Notes: generated from the letters alone by a model not told the origin. Counted from the first letter of the stretch, positions 24,942-34,492 are shown. The stretch: DNA of 64,000 bases from Shimia_B sp039815465 (GCA_039815465.1 JBCBZG010000016.1:26729-90728), one strand, 5' to 3'. A program made the numbers and translations.

Positions 24942-26573
24942 ATGCGTTTGTCGATCGATGCACAGGGCTTGAGACTGGTCAGTGGTCTGATTTTATTCGC
25001 TTTTGTTGCACTTCACCTCGTCAACCATGCCCTTGCGCTGTGGTCCTTGGAGGCCATGGATCAGGTCCAAGTCTGGCGGACCGAAATCACACGGTCCCTG
25101 ACCGGGCGCATTGTGCTCGGCGGCGCATTCGTCGTCCATTTGGGACTAAACGTCTCAAAAATCGTTGCTCGCAAATACTGGCGCATGCGTGGCTGGGGGT
25201 TCGTTCAGATCCTGACTGGGTTGATCATCCCTGTGCTCGTGATCCCCCACGCCGTCGGGATGAACATCCCTGAGGTCCTATGGGCCGTGGATGTCACATA
25301 CGCCTTTGCGGTGCTGCAACTTTGGCCTGCGGGAGCATTGGAGAAGTTTGTTCTGACCGTGGTCGCCTGGACCCATGGATGCATCGGCGTGACCTTTTGG
25401 CTGCGCAGCAAGTCCTGGTTTAACCAAGCCGCGCCGTTGCTAGTGGTGAGCGCTATCGCCATCCCGGTCTTGGGCTTTTTGGGCTACACGGTCGCAGGAA
25501 AGCTTGGGATGGGCGTGCTTGATGCTGCTTGGCTCACCGATGAGCGCAGGGTTTGGATCGCAGAGCAAAAGGACCTCGCCCGAACCATCACATTCTGGAG
25601 CACGGTCGCTGTCTGCCTCCTTGCCGCGGTGGTCTATCGCTTCTTTTCCATCCGCTCGCGGGTCCGCGTTTTTGGCGACGGGGCGCAGGCCATACCGGGT
25701 CGCAAGGGTCAGACATTGCTCGAAATCTGTCGGAGCGCGGGTCATCCGCATTCCCATGTGTGCGGCGGCAAAGGGCGCTGTTCCACGTGCCGGGTCCGCG
25801 TCGTTGAGGGGGCTGAGAACCTGTCACCGAGATCGGACCGGGAGATGCAAGTCACACGTCGATTTGGCCTGCCCGATAACGTCCGGCTTGCATGTCAATC
25901 CAAGGTGCTGGGGCAGGTTCACATGCAACCACTCGTCGCGCCGGAAACGCAGACAGTCGTCGATTTGGCGATGCCAGATCCCCTCCGCTGGGGACAAGAA
26001 CGCACTTTGACAATTCTATTTGCGGATATCCGTGGGTTCACCACGTTTTCCGAAAACCAATTACCCTATGACGTCGTGTTTTTTCTGAACCGTTTCATGG
26101 AGTTCAGCACCAAGATCATTGAAGCTCATGAGGGCCATCTCGATAAATTCATGGGCGATGGGATCATGGCGATCTTCGGAATAGACGGCGACCCCGAACG
26201 GGCAGCGCAGAATGCCATCGCCGCCTCGCATGCCATTCTAGATCATCTTGAGGACTTCCAGCGGGAGTTTGCGTGGCTGTTGAACGCACCCTTGAAAGTC
26301 GGCGTAGGCTTGCATTCAGGTTTGGCAGTGGTCGGGCGCGTCGGCGGTCGCGCCTCCCATGGCGCAAGGGGCCAGATCACAGTGATCGGAGACGTCGTAA
26401 ACACAGCAGCGCGTATTGAAGGAATGTGCAAAGATTTGCGGGCATCACTGCTGGTATCCGAAAGTGTTTTGGACACTGCAGGAGATCGAAGGCCCAGGGT
26501 CGATGGGCACGTCACGACACCGCGCGGACGAGAGAAAAGCTTGACGGTTTTTAGCCTGCGGTCGCAAGCTTAG
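24942..26573 (+). CDS. CyaC-type adenylate cyclase with membrane anchor and 2Fe-2S domain
   Basis: A 543-residue class III nucleotidyl cyclase. Residues 1-235 form about six membrane helices with histidines at 25, 29, 66, 103 and 145, as in the diheme, succinate-dehydrogenase-like anchor of Sinorhizobium CyaC. Residues 240-330 are a ferredoxin domain with Cys274, 280, 283 and 318. The cyclase domain has metal ligands Asp362 and Asp406, Lys402 and Thr480 (adenine selection), and Asn487/Arg491 for transition-state binding, so it should make cAMP. ATG 24942 follows CGGAG. By the known CyaC model it senses quinone redox state; the added iron-sulfur domain would be a second redox input. Confidence 0.9.
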   Translation: MRLSIDAQGLRLVSGLILFAFVALHLVNHALALWSLEAMDQVQVWRTEITRSLTGRIVLGGAFVVHLGLNVSKIVARKYWRMRGWGFVQILTGLIIPVLVIPHAVGMNIPEVLWAVDVTYAFAVLQLWPAGALEKFVLTVVAWTHGCIGVTFWLRSKSWFNQAAPLLVVSAIAIPVLGFLGYTVAGKLGMGVLDAAWLTDERRVWIAEQKDLARTITFWSTVAVCLLAAVVYRFFSIRSRVRVFGDGAQAIPGRKGQTLLEICRSAGHPHSHVCGGKGRCSTCRVRVVEGAENLSPRSDREMQVTRRFGLPDNVRLACQSKVLGQVHMQPLVAPETQTVVDLAMPDPLRWGQERTLTILFADIRGFTTFSENQLPYDVVFFLNRFMEFSTKIIEAHEGHLDKFMGDGIMAIFGIDGDPERAAQNAIAASHAILDHLEDFQREFAWLLNAPLKVGVGLHSGLAVVGRVGGRASHGARGQITVIGDVVNTAARIEGMCKDLRASLLVSESVLDTAGDRRPRVDGHVTTPRGREKSLTVFSLRSQA

Positions 26574-26734
26574 ACACTTTATCCGCTGAAACGCGAGTTT
26601 AACAAGAAAACCGATTGGAGCTAGGCACTTAGCGAGAAGGCCGCTAGCAGTTACGTGCTGAGCCAGCCCCTGAAACCTGGCCAGTGAGGTTTTAGTAATC
26701 CGCCCGAGCGAGGTATGGACTATTGAACGCAGGT

Positions 26735-27840
26735 TTCCAGATGAACAGATCAATCGGATGACCCAGGAATACAAGGCAAGCGTGAAGGCGCGGGAGCTGT
26801 GCCGGAAGTACGGGATCTGCGATGCAACGTTATACAGGTACAAGGCAAATTTGGCGGTATGAACGTGTCAGAAGCCAATAAGCAGTGAGCGCTTGATGAA
26901 CCGAACAAGCCTTTGAAGCAGAAGCTGGCAGATGCTATGATCGACAATCCGACACTGAAGGATGGGTGACATAAAGTCATTGGTGTTCGGTTGAAAGGGG
27001 AATGCCGGGTCGGACGTGGTGGATCGATATGGTCTCAGTGGGCGTCACGACTGCGAGTTTGCTCATTTGTACCGTTCCGTCTTTCAGTACCAGAAGCGGG
27101 ATTGGGACTATGGCGCGCTGAGCAAGCTGCTGCGCAAATCGACGAATGAACGACCCTGTGTCTGGGCATCCTTCTGTCTAGGAAGGCTTGGACGTGAACT
27201 ACAAGAAGGTGTTCCGGCTCAATCTCGAAGAAGGGTTAGCTGTGTGCCATAGGCGTGCTTTGGGAACCTGTCGGCCCATTCTGGAGCCGGATCGCGCCCC
27301 AGCGTCGGCCGCTGGACTTCGCTTCTGGCGCCTTTGAAGATGGCCAGCACTTCGGGTGCTGTGCATCGTGGATGAGTGCACATAAGAGGCGTTGGCCACT
27401 GTTGTGGCTTGTTCGTTGTCAGGTGCTCGGACAACCCTAGAACCGAATGAGTTGATCCGCAGGCGCGGCCAGGCCAGCATGCCTCTCACAACATGGAATG
27501 GCAATTTTATCTCAAGCTGTGCTCCGAGGGTGCGAGGCGGTGTCGGGTGGCACTACATCGCGCCGGGCAATGCGATGCGGAATGCGTTAGCGGTGTCATT
27601 CCACGGCAGGATCAGGGATAAGTGCCTGAATGAAAACACCTTTGGTAACCTCGCCGTGGCGCGGAAGATCATCGAAAGTTGTACAATACTTAAAGACTAC
27701 ACACATCACCTGGCGGGCTCGCTTCGGCCCTTTACGCCAATCTCAACCGTGCCGCCCGGCCTCCCTCGTCCAAGCTCCACTGGCGCTTTGCTCAGCAGGT
27801 CTCTAGCGCGAACTCACCAACTGAACGAGACAAGAGCGGT
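26735..27840 (+). pseudogene. Decayed IS3-family insertion element (orfA and orfB remnants)
   Basis: The orfA remnant reads RRFPDEQINRMTQEYKASVK, ARELCRKYGICDATLYRYKA, then after a one-base shift GGMNVSEANKQ, a stop, and KQKLADAMIDNPTLKD. The orfB remnant follows in pieces: YKKVFRLNLEEGLAVCHRR near 27200, RPLDFASGAFEDGQHF near 27310, then VGWHYIAPGNAMRNALAVSF and HGRIRDKCLNENTF to about 27650, and a degraded end to about 27840. Several frameshifts are needed, and the glutamate of the DDE triad is Ala in this text (the family has NxFVESFNGR). The element cannot be active. No terminal inverted repeats or target duplication could be recognised. Confidence 0.82.
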
Positions 27841-28479
27841 TTCCACACCGCACGGCCCGCATCATCGGGCTGTGTCAGCGCTCACCGACCGTTAAATGCG
27901 CGCTTACACCAACGCTGGACAACTTAGTTTGGGATGGGCGTCCATGGAGGGATCGGCGGCGGCCCCCGGCGAGCATCTGACGCGCCACTTTCGTCACCGA
28001 ACAAGGGACACCGATGTGGATCGTTATGGGCAGCGGCCAATCCTGTTTCACTTCGTTCCCGTACGGTACGCAGGGCGATTGGCGTCATAGTCAGCGCTCG
28101 GGTTGCCGAGTTCGCCAAAGTTTAAGGGGAGTTTAGCATCAAAACTTTTCGCCGAGTTCCATTTGCATAGCGGCTTAAGGTTCGAAGATCCGATACGGGT
28201 GCCCTTAAACTACGCCCGCTGTGAATTTACCCGATCACCGGGGACGCAGATACGGTTCCAGCGCAGCATTGAGCGCGCGGTGGATAGATGTGCCATGAAA
28301 TGCGCATTGGGGAAGGCGTTCAGTACAGAGGCTTGGGAACCCAATGCGCGCCAAGGACCGAGATGGGGCCTTCCCCGCCGCGGGATCAGCATCTCTCATC
28401 AAAGTAAATTGGGGGTTAACAGACCAAAGCCGAAACCCAATTTTCACACCGCAAAAAGCCTATGGCGGAGGATCTCGGG
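27841..28479. other. Gene-free interval after the IS remnant
   Basis: About 640 bases in which I see no supportable gene. Short frames on both strands lack family motifs and consistent third-position GC bias. The stretch 28110-28250 is visibly more AT-rich than the surroundings. Together with the IS3 remnant it marks a zone of past insertion and decay. Confidence 0.45.
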
Positions 28480-29049
28480 TTAACGACCCCAGGTGCGTAC
28501 CACGCCGCAGTCGATATGGACAAAGTTCGACGATGTGTAGCGCCCAACGCCGCCCGCCCGGCACGACGCTGCCGCGCTTGCGATCTGCCGCACAGAGCGC
28601 CCGTTCAGCCGCAGGTCGGCGGCCTTCGCCTCCATATGAAGCGACTTGCGGGCCACGCTCGACGAGCGCGCGCGCAGCATCGCATTGGTCTGCGGCGTGC
28701 GGTAGCCCGAGAGGAGCAGGAAAGGATTGTCCGTCTCTAGCAAATTGCGGGTGGCTGCGATGATGTCGATGGCGCGTGTGTCCATCTGGGCGGCCTTGTT
28801 CTGGCGCCAGTCGCGCATGAAGTAGTTCACCTCTTGCAGCGCTTCGCCGACGTACTCACCGTCGATCCAGTAGACCATGTCCAGATGTTCGCCCGTCCGG
28901 CCCGAGTACATCTTGATCCGGCGAATGTCGCCCGCCTTGCGCAGGAATCCGGCTGCGTTGGAATATGTCGGTGCGGCTGCAACCAAGGTCGCGCCAAAGG
29001 CGCCGAGCAGGCCACGCCTCGAAATCTTCACACCACTGCTGTCAGTCAT
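28480..29049 (-). CDS. DUF882 / YcbK-type M15-like murein endopeptidase family, Tat-exported
   Basis: A 189-residue protein with a twin-arginine signal (KISRRGLLGAFGATLVAAAP). The rest is a DUF882 (YcbK) domain of the peptidase M15 superfamily, which includes peptidoglycan endopeptidases. Landmarks are the LSGYRTPQTNAML motif, SLHMEAKAADL with the zinc-ligand pattern H-x6-D (His then Asp), and VHIDCGVVRTWGR with the last zinc-binding His. The neighbouring divergent gene is an L,D-transpeptidase, so both probably remodel cell-wall crosslinks. The family's E. coli member YcbK (MepK) cleaves mDap-mDap crosslinks made by L,D-transpeptidases, which fits this arrangement. Confidence 0.88.
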   Translation of the reverse strand: MTDSSGVKISRRGLLGAFGATLVAAAPTYSNAAGFLRKAGDIRRIKMYSGRTGEHLDMVYWIDGEYVGEALQEVNYFMRDWRQNKAAQMDTRAIDIIAATRNLLETDNPFLLLSGYRTPQTNAMLRARSSSVARKSLHMEAKAADLRLNGRSVRQIASAAASCRAGGVGRYTSSNFVHIDCGVVRTWGR

Positions 29050-29365
29050 ACACGTTCGTCCCGTCTCATCTCACCGCGGCGCAAGCCGCAATGTCCCCCA
29101 GATGCGAGGCTGCGTATGCCACAAAAAGAATCGGCTCGCAAAGCTCGGATTTGGTGGTTTTGGGTTTGCCAGCAAAAAACGGCAAATTTTCGCGCATATT
29201 GAGGTGATTGTGATCCACCTCCCTCACTTTCGGCGCGACCTGTGGGCCGTCAAAAGAAAAATGGGTCCAGCCGTGGTCCTAGGCGCAGAGGTGCCGTAAG
29301 TGTGAATGGACGGCGTGACTTAAGCGCCGCACGCTAGGTACGAGTGAAATCAGGGGGGCAGACAC
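29050..29365. promoter_or_regulatory. Divergent promoter region of the cell-wall gene pair
   Basis: 316 bases between the two divergent cell-wall genes, holding promoters for both. The centre (about 29140-29215) is AT-rich with runs such as CAGCAAAAAACGGCAAATTT. I could not assign a convincing -35/-10 pair. CAGGGGGGCAG at 29351-29361 serves as ribosome site for the rightward GTG start. Confidence 0.45.
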
Positions 29366-30976
29366 GTGTCGTTGGTCGCAACGCTTTGGACGTCTCGGAA
29401 AGTTTTATGTGCAGCCGCGGCGGTCGGCGTCATCAGCCTTGCCTCGCAGGCTGTATCGCAGTCCATCGCCTTCAAGCAGGCCCTGGCGGAGGGCGTCGCC
29501 GACAACAAGGTTGTGAGCGCCTTTTACCAGGAGCGCGGCTACGCGCCGCTTTGGACCGGGCCGAGCGCTGAGGATCGCAAGCGCCGCCGGGCGTTTCTGG
29601 CGGCCGCAGAGGACGCGACGCTCCACGGTTTGCCTTCGGGGCGCTACGACGCGCTACGGCTGCGGTCGAAAATGCGCGCGGCACGCTCTGATGCGGAGCT
29701 TGGCGCGTTGGAGGCGGAGCTGACAGCGCTCTTTATCCGCTACGCCAAGGATGTCCAAACCGGGCTGCTGCGCCCATCGCGCGTCGACGATGAGATTGTG
29801 CGCAAGGTGCCGTATCGCGACCCGCGCTCCACGCTGGAAGCGTTTGCGGTCTCCTCCCCGTCGGGGTTTATTGCATCGCTGCACCCTCAGTCGCGCGAAT
29901 ATGCGCGCCTGATGAAGGCAAAGATGACGCTGAAAGAGCTCTCGGAAGAGGGCGGTTGGGGCCCGACGGTCACAGCACGTTCGGTGAAGCCCGGGTTTGA
30001 GGGCCGCGATGTCGTCGCGCTGCGCAACCGGCTCATCGCGATGGGCTACATGGACCGCTCCACCACGCAGACCTACGATGGCGAGATTGAATCCGCTGTG
30101 GCCCGCTTTCAGGAGGCGCACGGGCTTTACGCCGATGGCGTTGCTGGGCCGGGTACGCTTGGGGAGATCAACAAAAGCGTCGAGGATCGCATCGCGCAAA
30201 TCCTGGTCGCTATGGAGCGGGAGCGGTGGATCAACAAACCCCTGGGGGAGCGCCACGTCTGGGTCAACCTGACCGACTTTAGCGCACAGATCCGCGACCG
30301 CGGTGTTGTCACCTTCCAAACTCGATCCGTCATTGGGGCCGCCGATAGGGATCGCCGCTCGCCGGAGTTTTCCGACGAGATGGAGTTCATGGTCATCAAC
30401 CCGAGCTGGTACGTGCCGCGGTCCATTGCGACGAAAGAGTATCTGCCGATGCTCCAGCAAAACCCCTATGCGGTGAACCATCTGGAGATCACGGGACCAA
30501 ACGGTCAGCTCGTCAATCGCGCGGCGGTGGATTTCAATGCATTTACGGCTGAGACGTTCCCGTTTGGGATGCGCGAGCCCCCGAACCAGGGTAATGCGCT
30601 GGGGCTCGTGAAGTTCATGTTCCCCAATAGGTACAACATCTATCTGCATGATACGCCTGCGAAATCTCTGTTCGGGCGGGAGGTGCGGGCGTTCAGCCAT
30701 GGCTGTATCCGTCTCAACGATCCCTTCGACTTTGCCTATGCGCTGTTGGCCGTGCAATCGGCGAACCCGAAGGCCACATTCCACAACTACCTGAACACGA
30801 ATGAGGAAACCCGCGTGGACCTGCGCCAACATGTGCCGGTGCACATCATCTACCGAACGGCATTCACCTCCGCCGATGGGAAGGCGCATTTCCGTCGGGA
30901 CGTCTATGGCCGCGACGCCAAGATTTGGCGCGCGCTCCAGGCTGAAGGCGTGACGCTGCCAGTGGTCCGAGGCTAG
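29366..30976 (+). CDS. L,D-transpeptidase (YcbB/LdtD type)
   Basis: A 536-residue periplasmic enzyme that forms 3-3 peptide crosslinks in peptidoglycan. The N-terminus holds a signal-type hydrophobic segment (LCAAAAVGVISLASQAV). An LdtD-type scaffold domain follows (FYQERGYAPLWTG), then a peptidoglycan-binding domain (EGRDVVALRNRLIAMGYMDR, YADGVAGPGTLGEIN), and a YkuD catalytic domain with the active-site motif FSHGCIRLNDP. The start is GTG at 29366 with a strong purine-rich ribosome site just upstream. The next gene, lpxD, begins six bases after the stop, so envelope assembly genes are co-transcribed. Confidence 0.9.
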   Translation: MSLVATLWTSRKVLCAAAAVGVISLASQAVSQSIAFKQALAEGVADNKVVSAFYQERGYAPLWTGPSAEDRKRRRAFLAAAEDATLHGLPSGRYDALRLRSKMRAARSDAELGALEAELTALFIRYAKDVQTGLLRPSRVDDEIVRKVPYRDPRSTLEAFAVSSPSGFIASLHPQSREYARLMKAKMTLKELSEEGGWGPTVTARSVKPGFEGRDVVALRNRLIAMGYMDRSTTQTYDGEIESAVARFQEAHGLYADGVAGPGTLGEINKSVEDRIAQILVAMERERWINKPLGERHVWVNLTDFSAQIRDRGVVTFQTRSVIGAADRDRRSPEFSDEMEFMVINPSWYVPRSIATKEYLPMLQQNPYAVNHLEITGPNGQLVNRAAVDFNAFTAETFPFGMREPPNQGNALGLVKFMFPNRYNIYLHDTPAKSLFGREVRAFSHGCIRLNDPFDFAYALLAVQSANPKATFHNYLNTNEETRVDLRQHVPVHIIYRTAFTSADGKAHFRRDVYGRDAKIWRALQAEGVTLPVVRG

Positions 30977-30982
30977 CCGCGC

Positions 30983-32056
30983 TTGGCGCTAACGGTCGAG
31001 GATCTCGCATCCGCGTTGGGGGTGGAGGCGCAGGGGGACGGCTCCCTCGTGATCGACGCATTGGCGGAGCCGGGAACGGCGCGCGCGGGTGATCTCGCCC
31101 TCGCGTCGAATCCGAAATATGCCAGCGCTCTCGCGCAGGGTCAGGCGCGTGCAGCGCTGCTTTGGACTGATGCGGATTGGGAGGGACTGGGGCTCAAGGC
31201 GGCGATCTGCGTGGGTCGCCCACGCTATTCCATGGCGACGCTCACGGCGCTTTATGATGCGGCGTGGCAGGGCGCCGAGGGTATTCACCCAACTGCGATC
31301 ATCGCCGATGATGCCACAGTCGCGGGAAGCGTTGGGCCTTACAGCGTCATCGGCGCGGGCACAGTGATCGGCGACGGCGCGCGCATTGGGGCCCATGTCA
31401 CCATCGGTCCGAACTGCCGCATCGGCTCGGGCGCCGTGATCCGCGACGGCGCGCGCATTGCCCATGATGTCACCGCGGGCGCGAGCCTCGTTGTCCAACC
31501 AGGCGCACTCATCGGCGGCGACGGATTTTCCTTTGTCACCCCTGAACCTTCTGCTGCGGAAACCGTACGCGAAACGCTGGGCGGGGATGCAGGCAACGCT
31601 CAAGCTTGGACACGCATCCATTCTCTCGGTGGGGTGGAGATTGGGGACGACGTCGAAATCGGCGCCGGAAGCTCCATCGACCGCGGGACGATCCGCGCCA
31701 CGCGCATCGGCACGGGTACAAAAATCGATAGTCTCGTCCAGGTGGGCCACAACGTGGAGATTGGCGAGCATTGTCTGCTCTGTGGCCATGTGGGAATTGG
31801 CGGCTCGTCCAAGATTGGCGATCACGTGATCCTGGGCGGCAAAACCGGTGTCGTCGACAACATCACCGTCGGGGACCGCGTTGTGACCGGGGCAGGTACG
31901 CTCCTTATGGCCAATGTCCCCGCTGGGCGGGCCATGTTGGGCTACCCGGCAACGCAGATGACCAGCCACATCGCCAGCTACAAAGCGCTCCGCCGCCTGC
32001 CGCGCGACATCGCGGCGCTCAAAAAAGCGGTTTTAAAGCTGGGGGGGAGTGACTAA
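30983..32056 (+). CDS. lpxD: UDP-3-O-acylglucosamine N-acyltransferase LpxD
   Basis: A 357-residue enzyme that transfers a 3-hydroxyacyl chain from acyl carrier protein to UDP-3-O-acylglucosamine, the third step of lipid A synthesis in the cytoplasm. The uridine-binding N-terminal domain (DLALASNPKYASAL) is followed by a left-handed beta helix of hexapeptide repeats (IGAGTVIGDGARIGAHVTIG). The catalytic His lies in VQVGHNVEIGEH, and the GGDGFSF acyl-binding loop is present. It starts with a TTG codon at 30983, placed six bases after the transpeptidase stop; I see no better start. The ACP and synthase genes follow. Confidence 0.93.
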   Translation: MALTVEDLASALGVEAQGDGSLVIDALAEPGTARAGDLALASNPKYASALAQGQARAALLWTDADWEGLGLKAAICVGRPRYSMATLTALYDAAWQGAEGIHPTAIIADDATVAGSVGPYSVIGAGTVIGDGARIGAHVTIGPNCRIGSGAVIRDGARIAHDVTAGASLVVQPGALIGGDGFSFVTPEPSAAETVRETLGGDAGNAQAWTRIHSLGGVEIGDDVEIGAGSSIDRGTIRATRIGTGTKIDSLVQVGHNVEIGEHCLLCGHVGIGGSSKIGDHVILGGKTGVVDNITVGDRVVTGAGTLLMANVPAGRAMLGYPATQMTSHIASYKALRRLPRDIAALKKAVLKLGGSD

Positions 32057-32083
32057 ATCCCGCTCAGATCAAGGAGCGGGATC

Positions 32084-32341
32084 ATGAGCGTCGCAGACAC
32101 CGTCAAACGCATCATCGCCGAACAGGCCATGCTGGAGCCTGAGGACGTCACCGACGCCAGCACGCTCGAAGAGCTCGGGCTCGATAGTCTTGGCCTCGTC
32201 GAATGCATCTTCGCGATTGAGGAGACCTATGACATCCAGGTCCCCTTTAACGCCAACGAGCCGGAGAAAAGCGATTTCGACATCTCTTCTGTGGCGACGA
32301 TCATGGCTGCCGTCGAAGGCTTTATCGCGGACCAGAAATGA
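32084..32341 (+). CDS. Acyl carrier protein
   Basis: An 85-residue acyl carrier protein. The phosphopantetheine site is the serine in LGLDSLGLVE, near residue 35. It is acidic and helical as expected. A GGAGC ribosome site precedes the ATG (AAGGAGCGGGATC). Its stop overlaps the start of the ketoacyl synthase gene (ATGA at 32338-32341). It is not the sequence expected for the main AcpP (no DSLDTVE-type motif), so it is probably a specialised carrier for the neighbouring synthase and perhaps for lipid A acyl chains made near LpxD. That role is inferred from position only. Confidence 0.9.
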   Translation: MSVADTVKRIIAEQAMLEPEDVTDASTLEELGLDSLGLVECIFAIEETYDIQVPFNANEPEKSDFDISSVATIMAAVEGFIADQK

Positions 32342-33546
32342 AGCGGGTGGTCATTACCGGCGCGGGGACGGTCAACGCCCTTGGCCAAAACGTGCCCGAC
32401 ACGATGGCGGCCATGGCCGAGGGCAAGCTTGGGATCGGCGATCTTGAGTTCCCGAATGTGGACCGACTGTCCATCCGCATCGGCGGGCAAGTGACGGGCT
32501 ACGACGAATCGGCCCATTTCAACCGCCAGCAAATCGCGCTCTATGACCGCTTCACGCAGTTCACGCTGCTCGCCGCGCGAGAGGCGATTGGCCAGGCGGG
32601 CCTCACCTTTGGCGGGGAGTTGGCGGCGCGCGCGGGCGTCGTGCTGGGAACCGCGGCGGGCGGGATGAACACCTGGGAAGACAACTACCGCGCCGTCTAT
32701 GAGGAAGGGAAGAACCGCGTTCATCCCTTTGTCGTCCCCAAGCTCATGAACAACGCCGCCGCCAGCCATGTGAGCATGGAATACAACCTCAAAGGTCCGT
32801 CTTTCACCGTTTCGACCGCTTGCGCGTCATCGAACCACGCCATGGGGCTCGCGTTTCAGATGATCCGCTCCGGCGGGGCTTTGGCTATGGTCACAGGCGG
32901 GTCGGAGGCGATGCTGACCTTTGGCGGCATTAAGGCATGGGAGGGGCTGCGCGTGATGTCGCGCGACGCCTGCCGCCCGTTTTCGGCCAACCGCAACGGG
33001 ATGGTTCAGGGGGAGGGGGCAGGCGTCTTTGTGTTCGAGGACCGCGACCACGCAATGGCACGTGGCGCCGATATCCTGGCGGAGGTTACGGGCTTTGCGA
33101 TGACGTCCGACGCAGCCGATATCGTGATGCCGTCGCAACAGGGGGCCGCCCGTGCAATTGCCGGGGCGCTCAAGGACGCGCAGATGGCCCCCGAGGATAT
33201 CACCTATATCAACGCCCACGGCACCGGCACCGCGGCCAATGATAAAACCGAATGCGCCGCCGTGGCGTCCGCCTTTGGCGCGCAGGCAGACCGGCTGATG
33301 ATTTCTTCGACCAAAAGCATGCACGGGCACTGTATCGGCGGCACCGGCGCGGTGGAGCTTTTGGCCTGCATCATGGCGCTTCGCGACGGGGTTGTCGCGC
33401 CCACCATCGGGTATCAGGCGCCGGACCCGGAATGCGCGCTTGATGTTGTACCGAATGAGGCGCGCCAGGTCCGTGTGACCGGCGCGCTGTCCAACGCGTT
33501 CGCGTTCGGTGGTCTCAACGCCGTGCTTGCCTTGCGCGCCGCCTAG
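32338..33546 (+). CDS. Beta-ketoacyl-ACP synthase, KAS I/II (FabF-like)
   Basis: A 402-residue condensing enzyme that extends an acyl chain with malonyl-ACP. The Cys-His-His triad is visible: nucleophile in TACASSNHAMG, histidines in NAHGTGTAANDKTE and SMHGHCIGGTGAVE. The glycine-rich C-terminus NAFAFGGLNAVL is typical. It is co-translated with the small ACP through an ATGA overlap, suggesting that the two act together. The pair resembles the carrier/synthase modules that make special lipid A or storage acyl chains, but nothing in the sequence names the product. It ends in an overlap of stop codons with the convergent IalB gene. Confidence 0.9.
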   Translation: MKRVVITGAGTVNALGQNVPDTMAAMAEGKLGIGDLEFPNVDRLSIRIGGQVTGYDESAHFNRQQIALYDRFTQFTLLAAREAIGQAGLTFGGELAARAGVVLGTAAGGMNTWEDNYRAVYEEGKNRVHPFVVPKLMNNAAASHVSMEYNLKGPSFTVSTACASSNHAMGLAFQMIRSGGALAMVTGGSEAMLTFGGIKAWEGLRVMSRDACRPFSANRNGMVQGEGAGVFVFEDRDHAMARGADILAEVTGFAMTSDAADIVMPSQQGAARAIAGALKDAQMAPEDITYINAHGTGTAANDKTECAAVASAFGAQADRLMISSTKSMHGHCIGGTGAVELLACIMALRDGVVAPTIGYQAPDPECALDVVPNEARQVRVTGALSNAFAFGGLNAVLALRAA

Positions 33547-34127
33547 GACCCCGACAGGCCGTCAAAGGCTGCGGTGAACCCGGTCAGCGAAATCGGCAGC
33601 TCCACAATCGTTTCAGGCGATTGCGCCGGCACAACGGTCACGAGCGCTACTGCGCCGGCCTTATACGTGTCCACATCCTCTTGCGTCAGGCCGATGCGCG
33701 AAAAGCATCCAACGCGGGTGCAAAAGGCAAAGGGGTAGCGCTTTTCCACGCCGCCATCGACGCTGATCGTCAGCTGACGGGTCAGCAGCGTTTCAAGCGG
33801 GGTCGTCACCGTCGCGCCCGCAGCTGCCTGCCCGCCGCCCGCAATCGGCACGAGGGAAACCTCTGCGATGGCATTACCTTCGCTGTCGAGAAGCAGTTGA
33901 TAGGCTTCGCACGGATCATCGCCGCTTTCGGTCGTCAGACAGCGGTGGGCCCAGTCCCCGAATGTTTCTTTGATATATCTTTCACCAACGGTGCGGCCTT
34001 CGACGACCGTCTCTCCCATGCTGAGCCCGTCCTCAGTCGGGGCCGCGGGGTCGCTCGCGGTTTCTTGCGCGCTGACCTGAAGCGCAAATCCCAATCCAAA
34101 AAGCACGAGCGCCAAACGCACAAACAT
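33543..34127 (-). CDS. Invasion-associated locus B (IalB) family protein
   Basis: A 194-residue exported protein with a signal peptide (MFVRLALVLFGLGFALQVSA). The mature domain matches the IalB family: FGDWAHRCLTTESGDDPCEA, then a pair of further cysteines in FAFCTRVGCFSRIGL, and a C-terminal ISLTGFTAAFDGL. The family is widespread in alphaproteobacteria; despite the name (from Bartonella) it is found in free-living marine bacteria, where its role is unknown. Four cysteines suggest disulfides in the periplasm. The start at 34127 has a GAGGAGAG ribosome site. The stop codon overlaps that of the synthase gene on the other strand. Confidence 0.85.
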   Translation of the reverse strand: MFVRLALVLFGLGFALQVSAQETASDPAAPTEDGLSMGETVVEGRTVGERYIKETFGDWAHRCLTTESGDDPCEAYQLLLDSEGNAIAEVSLVPIAGGGQAAAGATVTTPLETLLTRQLTISVDGGVEKRYPFAFCTRVGCFSRIGLTQEDVDTYKAGAVALVTVVPAQSPETIVELPISLTGFTAAFDGLSGS

Positions 34128-34492
34128 CCTGTCTCTCCTCCGTCCGAGTTTTAGGCGGACTACCACGCTGCCAGGGCGGTGTCAGGGCGAAAACGGGGGC
34201 GCGTGCCAACACTGCGCGGAGCGGCGCCGAGCGTCCCATCTGCTCAAAATAGAAAAGGGCCCGCAAGCGCGAACCCTCTTCTTTTTTCTCTCCCCGTCGG
34301 ACTGGCCGACTTATTGAGGGCACGCTAGGGGCGGTGCGACCTTGCGTCAACAGGGATTCTCAGGAAAACGCGGGAAATAAGGCCGTTAGCGGCGGTTCCT
34401 ACCGCAACCTTGCTCTTCGCGCGGGAAAGCTGTCTGGTCGCAAGAAACGGGCGCTCAAATGCTGCGCCGCAACATGGGTGGAGCGTGTGAGT

